The notes under the pieces were generated by a model. It was not told the origin of the DNA. It worked only from the letters and a program-made list of their open reading frames with translations, and did no database searches. Below, one piece after another: positions 1-8,569 of a stretch of DNA of 64,000 nt (positions are counted from its first letter, which is position 1; each line of letters begins with the position of its first letter). A program made the position numbers and the translations under genes. The DNA comes from Microvirga makkahensis (lineage in GTDB: Bacteria; Pseudomonadota; Alphaproteobacteria; Rhizobiales; Beijerinckiaceae). The stretch is from positions 1-64,000 of the forward strand of contig NZ_WURB01000020.1 in the NCBI RefSeq assembly GCF_009830105.1, written 5' to 3'.

Positions 1-150
1 CGACAGGGCGACGATCGGCAGCGGACCCTGGTTGCCGAGCCTCTCTGCTGCTTTCGCTGCTGTCTCGACACCTTTTGCTAGTTCGTTCAACTCACCTGCA
101 ACAGCAGAAGGACGGAGCTTCTCGGGGGGCCCCAGAGAACTTGCTCGCAT
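1..150 (-). CDS. Open frame running off the left edge, possible alpha/beta-hydrolase fragment
   Basis: A 50-codon frame opens with an ATG at 150 and continues without a stop through base 1. The alanine-rich stretch followed by a Gly-Pro-Leu-Pro-Ile-Val segment resembles the part of some alpha/beta hydrolases just before a central beta strand. That is only a resemblance. The same frame is open upstream to a stop at 202-204, so the reading frame in the window is at most 66 codons. If it is a hydrolase, the N-terminal part is missing and it would be a remnant. No convincing ribosome-binding site is seen. It could equally be non-coding. Confidence 0.25.
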   Translation of the reverse strand, partial: MRASSLGPPEKLRPSAVAGELNELAKGVETAAKAAERLGNQGPLPIVALS

Positions 151-411
151 GACGCCCGAGGAAACGGGACTTTGAAGGCTGGCGGTGATCAACGTCAGCC
201 CTCAGGAAGAGGCGGCCCTTCGGGAGGAGGGAGCGGGCCTTCTCGCGGTTCACGCCTCATTGGTCAAGGTGGCTTAGATGTTACTGAAATTCAGCCGGGA
301 GCCATGTCGTGACAGCGATCCTCCATGAGGGAGCCACAAGAACCTTAGCAATTTCCTTGAGTATCGCGAGAAATATACTGGCGATCGAGGTCTCGCACAG
401 GAGGGTAAACG

Positions 412-1365
412 ATGGTGTCGAAGCGCTTGCCAGCTGTCATACTGATAACGGCCTCTCTTCTCCCATCGAGTGTCAGCGCACAGCAGCCGCCGCAAAATCA
501 GGGGCTCTGGTCGGTGTATGAGCAGGCCACCAAGGGCGCCAAGCATATTGACCTGACCCATGCCTTCGCGCCCGTGCAGCCGGTTTGGCCCGGTTTCGGG
601 CAAGCTGAGTTCAAGGCGACAACGGCGGGTGCCGACATTCCTGACTATGTAAAGCGCGGCGAGGAATACACCTACGCCAAGCACGGGTTCGTGGCGACAA
701 GCTATGTGCTGACAACGGATCAGTACGGCACCCAGCTTGATCCGCCTGCCCACTGGGATGAATACGGGGCGACGATCAGCGACCTGCCTCCAACCTTTGC
801 CGTGCGCCCTTTGGTCGTCATTCCAATCCAGGAAAAAGTGAAAGCCGATCCCGGCTATCACATGCAGGTCCAGGATGTGCTCGACTGGGAAACCAGACAT
901 GGTCGCATTCCTGAAGGGGCCGTCGTCATGGTCCGCTCAGACTGGTACAAGCGTTGGAACAACCCCAAGCATTTCAACGATAAGCCATTCCCCGGCGTGA
1001 GCCTTGATGCACTGAAGTTTCTGCATCTGGAGCGCAAGATCCTCTTCCATGGTCATGAGCCCCTCGATACCGACACGACGCCAACCCTCGAGGGGGAGGC
1101 ATGGCTGATGCACAACCACTTCACCCAAGCCGAGGGCGTCGCCAATCTCGATCAAGTCCCGGAGGCAGGCGCCCTGATCTCGATCGGTTTCGCCAAACCG
1201 CTCGGGGGCACGGGTGGCTACGCCCGCTTTGTGGCAATCGCTCCGGCGGACTGGCCGTATGGTGTGACTGTTGCGGACGCATCCGGAGCACCACTGCCCA
1301 AGCAGAGTGCTCCTCTGCGGCGCGATGAACATGGGGCCATGCGCCCCACTCCTGGTGCGAAATAG
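412..1365 (+). CDS. Secreted cyclase-family protein (kynurenine-formamidase-like fold) with altered metal motif
   Basis: This 317-residue protein starts with a typical signal peptide ending near Val-Ser-Ala-Gln (about residue 24), so it should be periplasmic. The body matches the PF04199 cyclase family, whose members hydrolyse amide or lactone bonds using a metal held by an HxGTHxD...H motif. Here the equivalent segment reads QYGTQLDPPAHW, so two metal-ligand histidines are glutamines while the Asp and last His remain. It may bind metal differently or be a non-hydrolytic relative. AGGAGGGTAAACG lies just before the ATG, a good ribosome-binding site. The hydratase and SDR downstream on the same strand suggest a catabolic role. 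The substrate is unknown. Confidence 0.85.
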   Translation: MVSKRLPAVILITASLLPSSVSAQQPPQNQGLWSVYEQATKGAKHIDLTHAFAPVQPVWPGFGQAEFKATTAGADIPDYVKRGEEYTYAKHGFVATSYVLTTDQYGTQLDPPAHWDEYGATISDLPPTFAVRPLVVIPIQEKVKADPGYHMQVQDVLDWETRHGRIPEGAVVMVRSDWYKRWNNPKHFNDKPFPGVSLDALKFLHLERKILFHGHEPLDTDTTPTLEGEAWLMHNHFTQAEGVANLDQVPEAGALISIGFAKPLGGTGGYARFVAIAPADWPYGVTVADASGAPLPKQSAPLRRDEHGAMRPTPGAK

Positions 1366-1869
1366 CTTCCGGAAGAGCTCGGACGATCGTACTTGGTTCG
1401 AAACACCCAGGGAAGCCACGGCTTTGAACAGACGAGGCTTTCTTCCATTGTGTGTCAGGCAGGGCACCTTTGATCCTGTGCTCGGGCGATACGCCGTCTC
1501 GGCGATAAGCCGGCAGGGCTGCGCCAATTCGCTCGAATCGCGCGACCCTTTCGCAATGATTCCCTCCCCCGATCGACCGATAAGCCCAAGCTGTCCCCAT
1601 GGAAACGGTGCTTTCGAAAGCCGTTTCCCGGATCCGACGAGTTCAACAGAAGGCCATGTTTTCAGGAAAGCGTCATGGAAGGCTATCGTCCCTATAGAGT
1701 GCCCTTCCTGCCCCTTCCATCAGCATATCTCGCGGCTTAAACTCCCGCGCCAGTGCCTTGTCGAACCGCGAGCCGCACAACTCCTCGGAATGCGCCTAGA
1801 GCAACGCACACAGAGCATGCTGTCGAGCCCGGGTTTGCTTGAGACGGCACCCACAGCGAGGGTAAGGAC
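1366..1869 (+). other. 504-base gap without a supported gene
   Basis: Both strands carry open frames here, but none has a recognisable domain or ribosome-binding site. The end of the gap holds the GAGGG sequence that should serve the TTG-started hydratase gene at 1870. No hairpin terminator was recognised. Confidence 0.5.
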
Positions 1870-2640
1870 TTGAGCGAACAATTGAGCGTGATCGCAGAAC
1901 GACTGGTTGCCGAACACCGCGATGGAGTGAAGTTCCACAAATTAGATGGAATCAGTAGCCTGTCGGACGCCTACCGCGTGCAGGACGCGTACGTGGCCGC
2001 CACCGTCGGCGACGATACCCGAGCTGGGTACAAGATCGGCTTGACGTCCAAGCGCATGCAGCAGATGTGCGGCATCGATCAGCCGATCTGCGGCACGATC
2101 TTCAGCAACCGAGTGTTCAAGAGCGGCGCCCGCCTGTCGATGACCGACTACGGTCGCCTCGGCCTTGAGTTCGAGATTTGCGTTCGTATGGGGCGAGACT
2201 TGGATCCGCGTGATGAGCCATTCACGCCCGAGCAGGTGGGTGGGGCGATCGATGCGGTTGCCGCGGCCATCGAACTGGTTGACGACCGCCAGGCCGACTA
2301 CAGCATGCTCGACATCAATACGCTCGTTGCCGACAACTCCTGGAATGCCGGGGTCGTCATAGGGGAGTTTACGCCTCCCCCTGCCCGCTTGAATACTCTG
2401 GAAGGAATCGCCTACCAAGACGGAGCCGAGCTCGCGCGAGGCTACGGCGCCGATGCGCTCGGACATCCCTTCGTGCCGCTCGCATGGCTTGCAAACCACC
2501 TCGCTGCCAACGGCCGTCAGTTACGCAAGAACGACATCGTCATGACCGGCAGCATCGTCACGACCCGGTTTCCGACCGGGCCCTTCACCTATCGCTTCGA
2601 CGTGGCAGGACTGGGAAGCGTGGAAGTCAGCGGCAGCTAG
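1870..2640 (+). CDS. 2-keto-4-pentenoate hydratase / fumarylacetoacetase-family enzyme
   Basis: The 256-residue protein belongs to the fold shared by 2-oxopent-4-dienoate hydratases (MhpD, HpaH, HpcG) and 4-oxalocrotonate decarboxylases, which act late in meta-cleavage of aromatics using a divalent metal. Supporting motifs are YKIGLTSK near residue 55, an acidic LGLEFEIC segment near residue 100, and a VTTRFPTGPF-type C-terminus. The first codon is TTG with GAGGG 7 bases upstream; no ATG upstream in frame fits. With the SDR downstream, the cyclase upstream and an RraA-type aldolase near 11.2 kb, it points to breakdown of an aromatic or hydroxy-dicarboxylic compound. The exact substrate cannot be read from sequence. 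Confidence 0.88.
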   Translation: MSEQLSVIAERLVAEHRDGVKFHKLDGISSLSDAYRVQDAYVAATVGDDTRAGYKIGLTSKRMQQMCGIDQPICGTIFSNRVFKSGARLSMTDYGRLGLEFEICVRMGRDLDPRDEPFTPEQVGGAIDAVAAAIELVDDRQADYSMLDINTLVADNSWNAGVVIGEFTPPPARLNTLEGIAYQDGAELARGYGADALGHPFVPLAWLANHLAANGRQLRKNDIVMTGSIVTTRFPTGPFTYRFDVAGLGSVEVSGS

Positions 2641-2783
2641 AGCGGAACAACGCCAGGGAGCCGGCTTGTCCTCGGCCAGGGAGGCTCTGGGTTACGGAAA
2701 TAGGCCCAGAGACCGCCTTCGTCACTCGAAGCCTGAATGCACCGTTCGACGCCCAATGTCGAAATTACGAGAGAGATTACGCT

Positions 2784-3518
2784 ATGGATTTCGGGTTGAG
2801 GGGCAAACGCGCCTTGGTGATGGGAGCGTCAAAGGGGCTTGGTTTCGCGATCGCAAAGGAGCTCGCGGCCGAGGGAGCCCAGGTCGCGGTCTGTGCACGC
2901 AACGAGGAGCGGCTGAGAAGGGCCGCCGAGGCCATCGGGGCGACGGCCCTCCCCTGCGACCTGCAGCTGCTTGGTGCGGCGGAGCAGGTCGTGGACGAGG
3001 CGATGACCGCCCTGGGCGGCCTCGACATTCTGCTCGTGAATACGGGTGGGCCGCCAACCCTGCCGTTCGAGCGGATTTCACCGGACGACTGGCGGCGATC
3101 CTTCGAGGGGCTGTTCATGAGCACGACGGATGCGATCCGCGCCGCGATACCGGGAATGCGTGAACGCAGATGGGGACGCATTCTCCTCGTCACCTCCATC
3201 GCCGCGAAGGAACCGATCGAAAACTTCACGATTTCGAACGCGTTGCGTGCGGGCCTCCACGGGCTGACCAAGACCCTCAGTCGGGAATTTGCGGCAAGCG
3301 GCATTACGGTGAACGCCCTCATGCCCGGGTACACCATGACGGAGCGCTTGGCCGAAGCCAAACTCGACTTGGACAAGGTCGCAAAGGCGATTCCAATGGG
3401 ACGGATCGGACAGCCGGAGGAGTTCGCTGCACTTGCGGCGTTTCTCTCCTCTGAAAGGGCAGGCTACATCACCGGGCAAGCGGTCGCGTGCGACGGCGGA
3501 GCCCTGTGGTCGATTTGA
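2784..3518 (+). CDS. Short-chain dehydrogenase/reductase lacking the usual Tyr-x3-Lys
   Basis: The 244-residue protein has the Rossmann nucleotide motif GASKGLGFAIA near residue 13, the NTGGP strand motif near residue 85 and an LVTSIAAKE segment with the catalytic Ser position. Where classical SDRs have YxxxK, this one reads TISNALRAGLHGLTK, so the general-base Tyr is absent. I recall a sub-group of 3-oxoacyl-reductase-like SDRs with this substitution. The ATG at 2784 is preferred over longer frames because the FabG-like N-terminus begins there and GAGAGA lies upstream. It follows the hydratase by about 140 bases on the same strand. NAD(P) use is likely; substrate unknown. Confidence 0.88.
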   Translation: MDFGLRGKRALVMGASKGLGFAIAKELAAEGAQVAVCARNEERLRRAAEAIGATALPCDLQLLGAAEQVVDEAMTALGGLDILLVNTGGPPTLPFERISPDDWRRSFEGLFMSTTDAIRAAIPGMRERRWGRILLVTSIAAKEPIENFTISNALRAGLHGLTKTLSREFAASGITVNALMPGYTMTERLAEAKLDLDKVAKAIPMGRIGQPEEFAALAAFLSSERAGYITGQAVACDGGALWSI

Positions 3519-3546
3519 TCGGCTGCGGGACCGCGCCTCCCTCATA

Positions 3547-3577
3547 CACGATGGGCGAGCGCAGGCTGCCCATCGTG
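3547..3577. terminator. Inverted repeat between convergent genes, candidate bidirectional terminator
   Basis: CACGATGGGC (3547-3556) pairs perfectly with GCCCATCGTG (3568-3577) around an 11-base loop. It sits in the 80-base space where the SDR gene and the AraC gene converge. No strong T-run follows on either strand, so it may not act as a classical intrinsic terminator. Confidence 0.4.
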
Positions 3578-3598
3578 CAGACGCCTTCGGCCTCGAAG

Positions 3599-4501
3599 CT
3601 ATTGACGAGTATGCTGGCGCCACCGGTGCGGCGTCATGCCTGTAGCCTGCTTCAGGGCGGTGGTGAGATGGCTCTGACTTGAAAATCCGCAGCATTCGGC
3701 GATCTCGGACAGGGAGGCGTCACTGTCTGTGAGTTGCTGCTTCGCCTTGCCCAATCTCTGCTGCATCAGCCACCGGAACGGCGCCTCGCCGAGCTCCTGA
3801 CGGAAGCTGCGTGAGAAATGCCTGCGGCTGAGCCCTGCGACCGCTGCCAGATCGTCCAGGGTGATATCCTTGTCGAGGTTGCGGTCGACGAATTGCTTGA
3901 CCCGCTTCAAGCGCCACCGTGGCAGAGCCACGGCCGTGTTCGGTTCCAGTTCAGTTCCGGCCCTGATCAGCATCTGCGATACGATCGACATCAGCAGGCC
4001 GTCGGCCAGGTAATTGTCTGCGGCCTCAGCTCCTGCCGCACTCTCCCACAGACGGCTCATGAGAACCTCGATCAACGGGTCCGCCCACGTCTGCTCGGAA
4101 AGCGTCCGAAAAGCCTCGCCGATGCGCCGCGGGCACGCAGGGCCTAGCACGCCGCGAATGGTATCGTTCGGAACCGCGAGAACTAAGATCTTGCGGTTCC
4201 CGTCCACCTCCCACTTGCTCTCTGTTTCTGCGGGTACCACGAGCATGCGGCCTGGCTCCGCCTTCTGACGAAAGCGGCGCTCGCCTATAGTCCACCCCCA
4301 GTTGCATTGCTTCTCAACGCTCAACGGGAGGGCAAGCACCGTCTCGAACAGGACCGGATCACTGAAGTTGTGGGGTCCCTGGTCGACGAGGATCATCCGG
4401 AAATCGAGCCGTCCCTGAGAGCGGCGATGTTCTTGCGGGAAGATCGAGTATCGGGATCGCTGATAGAAATCCGAATAACTGCTCCACACGACATCCGACA
4501 T
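3599..4501 (-). CDS. AraC-family transcriptional regulator
   Basis: This is a 300-residue protein with an N-terminal sensing half and a C-terminal AraC DNA-binding domain over about residues 195-298. The first helix-turn-helix is marked by LDDLAAVAGLSRRHFSRSFRQ and the second by LSEIAECCGFSSQSHLTTAL, ending in the family signature GMTPHRWR. It is transcribed away from the ABC importer operon that starts at 5133 and converges with the SDR gene. That position fits a local regulator of the importer and possibly of the enzymes at 412-3518, responding to the imported compound. The regulated promoter is probably in 4502-5132. The inducer is unknown. Confidence 0.9.
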   Translation of the reverse strand: MSDVVWSSYSDFYQRSRYSIFPQEHRRSQGRLDFRMILVDQGPHNFSDPVLFETVLALPLSVEKQCNWGWTIGERRFRQKAEPGRMLVVPAETESKWEVDGNRKILVLAVPNDTIRGVLGPACPRRIGEAFRTLSEQTWADPLIEVLMSRLWESAAGAEAADNYLADGLLMSIVSQMLIRAGTELEPNTAVALPRWRLKRVKQFVDRNLDKDITLDDLAAVAGLSRRHFSRSFRQELGEAPFRWLMQQRLGKAKQQLTDSDASLSEIAECCGFSSQSHLTTALKQATGMTPHRWRQHTRQ

Positions 4502-5132
4502 TGCGCATTAAGCCTCGGCTTGAACTCTACCGGATCGGGTCCGAACGGCGCGATGTCATTCCATTACAAAATCACATCTTCGGTCGTTCTGGCAGGATTG
4601 ATATGCGAAACGTCCCAACTCCGCAACATACGCAAATCAAGATAACTCTCGACGAAATATCGTGTTTCGAAGCTGGACCGGACAACGGACGCCGTGGGCA
4701 GGCGAGCCTGGTCTGCAGATGGCATCTCTCAGGAATGCAACTCAACATCCTGTGACAAGATTGCTATCCTGTGCAGAGTATGGGACCCGGATGTGATTGA
4801 GCCTGCGGCATCAGGGTGGATAGAGGCAGCGCGTGCCTATGCGAATGGCCCGCCCATGCAAAACATGACCATCTCAAAAAAGCGCGATGCATCCAAGCTG
4901 ATAGCTTCGGCGGCAACACAAGCCCTCATGTGCAGATTTGAATCACGTGGTGGGGCGAGCAGGTTCAAGGGCGATACAGTTTCATGATCATGCGGCACGC
5001 TCCGCGCCATAACTTCAAACGACAGCGGTTTTCATTGCCGTACGAGGCTGTTCAGACAGGCTGTTCCATGGACTCCGCTCCCGGCTATGTTGTCGGGAAC
5101 GGTTCATTCGATGCACATCCGTTGGTCGTCCG
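4502..5132. promoter_or_regulatory. 631-base divergent intergenic region between AraC gene and importer operon
   Basis: No supported gene is present. This region must hold the promoters of both divergent transcripts. A weak dyad, TCGACGAAA...TTTCGA, lies near 4650-4670 in a locally A/T-richer patch and is the best-looking operator candidate I can see. No sigma70 -35/-10 pair with good spacing was identified. Confidence 0.35.
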
Positions 5133-5918
5133 ATGAGTTCGACGATGATCTTGTCGTGCGAGAACCTGACGCTTGACTTCAATCTCTTCCGGGCCATCGA
5201 TAACTGCTCCCTCTCTATTGTAGAGGGATCGATCACCGGGCTGATCGGCCCCAATGGCGCCGGGAAGACGACGCTCTTCAACCTGATCGCGGGCGCGCTT
5301 CATCCGAAATCCGGTCGCATTCTTTATCGTGGAGAGGACATTACCGCACTCAGTCCGGACCGGAGGTTCCACAAGGGCTTGGTGCGCACGTTCCAGATCC
5401 CGCATGAGTTCCACCTGATGTCGGTCCTCGAGAACCTGATGGTGGTTGCTCCCGCGCAGCCGGGCGAGTCGCTCTTCCGGAACTGGCTGGACTTCGGTGC
5501 CGTGAAAAGGGCGGAATCCGAAACCCTGCACCGCGCCTGGAGCACGCTGGAGTTTCTCGAGCTGACCCATATCGCTCACGAGCGCGCCGGGCAGATATCC
5601 GGTGGCCAGAAGAAGCTCCTGGAGCTCGGCCGAACAATGATGACCGATGCGAAACTGGTTCTTCTCGACGAGCCAGCCGCGGGCGTCAATCGCACCCTGC
5701 TCCGGAAGCTGGAGGAAAAGATCGCTCTGCTGCACAGGGAGCGCAACTACACGTTCATTCTCATCGAACACGACATGGAAATGATCGAGCGCCTGTGCGA
5801 TCCCGTGATCTGCATGGCGGACGGGCAAGTTCTCATCGAGGGTGATTTCCACTCAGTCCGCTCGGACCCCCGGGTCCTCGAAGCCTATCTCGGAGAAACG
5901 TCGGGTGCATCCGCATGA
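5133..5918 (+). CDS. livG: Branched-chain-amino-acid-type ABC importer ATPase, LivG-like
   Basis: The 261-residue ATPase energises import at the inner membrane. It has Walker A GPNGAGKTT near residue 39, the ABC signature ISGGQKK near residue 155, Walker B LVLLDEPAAG and the switch-region IEHDMEMI. The LivG-type insert between Walker A and signature (RTFQIP...ENLMV) and the C-terminal tail (VLEAYLGE) place it in the HAAT/Liv family. It is the first gene of a five-gene operon and its stop codon overlaps the start of the next gene (ATGA). Related systems import branched-chain amino acids, amides, urea or aromatic acids, so the gene symbol names the family, not the substrate. Confidence 0.95.
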   Translation: MSSTMILSCENLTLDFNLFRAIDNCSLSIVEGSITGLIGPNGAGKTTLFNLIAGALHPKSGRILYRGEDITALSPDRRFHKGLVRTFQIPHEFHLMSVLENLMVVAPAQPGESLFRNWLDFGAVKRAESETLHRAWSTLEFLELTHIAHERAGQISGGQKKLLELGRTMMTDAKLVLLDEPAAGVNRTLLRKLEEKIALLHRERNYTFILIEHDMEMIERLCDPVICMADGQVLIEGDFHSVRSDPRVLEAYLGETSGASA

Positions 5919-6622
5919 GCGCGCTGTTGAAGATGAAAAGTATCCGGGCCGGATATGGCGAGGCGGATATCCTCTATGATGTGTCCATGGAGGTCGCGGA
6001 AGGCGAGATCGTCGCCATCGTCGGCCCAAACGGCGCCGGCAAGTCGACGGCCATGAAGTCCATTTTCGGGCTTCTCAACATCCGCTCCGGGACGATCACG
6101 GTTGGCGGTAGGGACATCACGGGTTGGTCGCCGAACCGGATCGTCAACGCGGGCGTGTGCTATGTGCCGCAGGTCCAGAACATCTTTGGCGAGATGACCG
6201 TGCACGAGAATTTCGAGATGGGCGCCTTTCTCCGAAAGGGTGACTTCTCGGCTTCACTCGACCGGGTCTACGCTCTCTTTCCCGATCTCAAGGCAAAGCG
6301 CAAAACTATCGCCGGGAGCCTCTCTGGAGGACAACGCCAGATGGTCGCGATGGGGCGAGCGCTCATGCTCGATCCGAAGGTGCTGCTCCTGGATGAGCCG
6401 ACTGCCGGTCTCTCTCCCAAATACATGGAGCAGATTTTCAAGATCTGTCGGGATGTCCGTGCTGCGGGCGTTGCGATCCTCCTCGTTGAGCAGCATGCGA
6501 AACAGGCACTTGCATTTTCAGACCGGGGTTACGTGCTCGCCGCCGGCCGCAACCGTCATGAAGGTTCGGGACCGGCGCTCCTAGCCGATCGTCACATCGC
6601 CGAAATGTTCCTGGGTGGATAG
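5915..6622 (+). CDS. livF: Branched-chain-amino-acid-type ABC importer ATPase, LivF-like
   Basis: The 235-residue second ATPase of the importer shows Walker A GPNGAGKST near residue 38, signature LSGGQRQMVAMGRAL near residue 137, Walker B VLLLDEPTAGLSP and a switch His region LVEQHAKQAL. The shorter C-terminal tail and the VPQVQNIFGEMTV segment are typical of LivF partners of LivG. It overlaps the LivG-like gene by four bases, implying coupled translation, and is followed after 12 bases by the first permease gene. The two ATPases should form a heterodimer on the LivH/LivM pair. Confidence 0.95.
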   Translation: MSALLKMKSIRAGYGEADILYDVSMEVAEGEIVAIVGPNGAGKSTAMKSIFGLLNIRSGTITVGGRDITGWSPNRIVNAGVCYVPQVQNIFGEMTVHENFEMGAFLRKGDFSASLDRVYALFPDLKAKRKTIAGSLSGGQRQMVAMGRALMLDPKVLLLDEPTAGLSPKYMEQIFKICRDVRAAGVAILLVEQHAKQALAFSDRGYVLAAGRNRHEGSGPALLADRHIAEMFLGG

Positions 6623-6634
6623 GCTACGGACAGA

Positions 6635-7507
6635 ATGGACATCTTCAGCTTCGTCAATTTCTTTCTGCTGCCTGGCGTCGTTCAAGGCTCCATCTATGCT
6701 CTCGGCGCGATCGGGATCACGCTGATCTACGCCATCATGCGGTATGGGCATTTCGCCCATGGCGATCTGGCGACCTTCGGCGCCTTCACGGCGCTCTTCG
6801 TCGCGGGGCTTCTCGGCCTTTCGCCTTATGCGGCCCTGCCCGTGGCCGTCGTCGTCGCAGCGCTCCTGGCGATTGCTATCGACTGGCTGTTTTACGCTCA
6901 TCTGCGGCGAATGCCCAAAATCATCACGACCATCGCCTCCTTCGGCGTCGCGCTGATGCTTCGGTCCGTCGTCCAGATTATATGGGGGGTCGACACGACG
7001 AGCTACACGCGAGGAATCTCCCGGCCGGAGAACTGGTTCGGGATCCGCGTGAAGCCGCATGAGCTCGTGACGCTCCTCGTGGTCATCGGGCTCGTCATCG
7101 CGCTTCACCTTTTCCTCACTCGGAACAAATGGGGCAAGGCCATGCGGGCCATGTCCGACAACCCGGATCTCGCCTTGCTCTCGGGCATCGACAACAACAA
7201 GGTCATCGCGATGACCTGGGTCATCGCGGGTGGTCTGTGCGCCGCATCGGGCTTCTTCCTCGGCCTGAACACCGAGCTGAGATCCCTGATGGGCTGGAAC
7301 ATCCTGCTGCCCACCTTTGCGGCCGCGATCCTGGGCGGTGTCGGCAGGATCGAAGGCGCTATCGTCGGGGGACTCGTGGTCGGAGTGACCGAGGAACTAT
7401 CGGTTCTGGTGATCCCCAGCGAATACAAGATGCTGAGCTCGTTTGCGATCCTTCTGGTCGTGCTGCTCTTGCGCCCGACCGGGCTTTTCCGCGGCAAAAT
7501 TCTGTAG
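6635..7507 (+). CDS. livH: ABC importer permease, LivH-like
   Basis: This 290-residue protein of about eight hydrophobic segments is the inner-membrane permease of the importer. The N-terminus (LPGVVQGSIYALGAIG) and the segment YAIMRYGHFAHGDLATFG are typical LivH features. LGGVGRIEGAIVGGLVVG near residue 235 is the conserved cytoplasmic loop contacting the ATPase. It is 12 bases after the LivF-like gene and 8 bases before the LivM-like gene. Confidence 0.95.
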   Translation: MDIFSFVNFFLLPGVVQGSIYALGAIGITLIYAIMRYGHFAHGDLATFGAFTALFVAGLLGLSPYAALPVAVVVAALLAIAIDWLFYAHLRRMPKIITTIASFGVALMLRSVVQIIWGVDTTSYTRGISRPENWFGIRVKPHELVTLLVVIGLVIALHLFLTRNKWGKAMRAMSDNPDLALLSGIDNNKVIAMTWVIAGGLCAASGFFLGLNTELRSLMGWNILLPTFAAAILGGVGRIEGAIVGGLVVGVTEELSVLVIPSEYKMLSSFAILLVVLLLRPTGLFRGKIL

Positions 7508-7515
7508 GACGGGGC

Positions 7516-8517
7516 ATGGACTGGCTCTCTTTCACCATCTACCCCGTCTATCTGATGATCTTCATGTGCATCTACGGATGCCTGGCCATCGGATTGAACA
7601 TTCAGTGGGGCTATGCCGGACTCTTCAATGCCGGCCTGGCGGGCTTCTTCGCCGTCGGAGCCTATACCTCTGCGATTCTGACGACGTCCGAGGCCGCCGG
7701 CCGCCTCGGCGGTTTCGATCTTCCGTTCCCGTTCGGGCTTGCAGGCGCCATGATCGTCTCGGGCCTCATCGCATGGCCGGTCGGCAAGATTTGTCTTCGG
7801 TTCCGTTCGGACTACTTGGCCATCGTCACGATCGGCGTCGCGGAAGCCATCCGCCTCGTCGCGAAGACGGAGGACTGGCTGACGAATTCCGCCCGAGGCA
7901 TCACGGGGGTGCCCCGGCCTCTCGGCGACCTCCCCTATGCCCAGGCGCAACTGGCGTATCTCGCCATCGTCGGGCTGATCCTGATCGTGGTCTACCTGCT
8001 GATCGAACGTCAGGCGCATGCGCCCTGGGGGCGGATGATGCGCGCCATCCGCGACAACGAACGGGCCGCCGTCGCCATGGGCAAGAACGTTCCCGTGCGG
8101 CGTCTCGAAGCTTTCATGCTCGGCTCGGCGCTCATGGGGCTCGCAGGCGGGCTCTACGTGCACCTTGCCCGCACGATTACTCCCGATGCGATCGATCCCA
8201 TGCTCGTGACCTTCCTGGTGTGGATCATGGTTATTCTGGGAGGCTCGGGCAACAACCGCGGCGTGCTGCTCGGGGCCGTGATCGTCTGGATCATTTGGTC
8301 AGCCTCCGAGATCGTAACCGATCAGCTTCCGGCAGAGTTTGCACTGAAGGCCAAGTACGGCCGGATGTTCCTGATCGGCCTTCTTCTGCAGATTGTTCTT
8401 CGTTTCCGGCCAGAGGGCCTGTTGCCGGAAAAACTGCGTAGGGCTCCCCTATCCGAAGGGGCGCTCTCACCAACAGGTCACGGAGCAAGGATACAGGCCC
8501 CGCACAAAGAAATCTGA
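7516..8517 (+). CDS. livM: ABC importer permease, LivM-like
   Basis: The 333-residue second permease starts at the ATG of GGGGCATGGACTGG, directly after the LivH-like gene. Family features are the N-terminal GLNIQWGYAGLFNAGLAGFFAVGAY, the RSDYLAIVTIGVAEAIR segment and the C-terminal coupling loop GGSGNNRGVLLGAVIVW. About ten membrane segments are visible. The C-terminal tail after RPEGLLPEKL is about 25 residues longer than the core. The binding-protein gene follows after 52 bases. Confidence 0.95.
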   Translation: MDWLSFTIYPVYLMIFMCIYGCLAIGLNIQWGYAGLFNAGLAGFFAVGAYTSAILTTSEAAGRLGGFDLPFPFGLAGAMIVSGLIAWPVGKICLRFRSDYLAIVTIGVAEAIRLVAKTEDWLTNSARGITGVPRPLGDLPYAQAQLAYLAIVGLILIVVYLLIERQAHAPWGRMMRAIRDNERAAVAMGKNVPVRRLEAFMLGSALMGLAGGLYVHLARTITPDAIDPMLVTFLVWIMVILGGSGNNRGVLLGAVIVWIIWSASEIVTDQLPAEFALKAKYGRMFLIGLLLQIVLRFRPEGLLPEKLRRAPLSEGALSPTGHGARIQAPHKEI

Positions 8518-8569
8518 ATACGCCACAGAACCTGAAGGGCGGTTCGGACAACACAGGTGGAGGAATTCT

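Noticed and set aside
1271-1873. Long plus-strand open frame overlapping the end of the cyclase gene
   Set aside because: It overlaps a well-supported gene in another frame, and its composition and motifs do not look like a protein; the TTG-started hydratase explains the next coding stretch.
7105-8163. Minus-strand open frame opposite the LivH/LivM genes
   Set aside because: Low-complexity Asp/Arg/Glu-rich sequence typical of antisense of membrane-protein genes; no domain.
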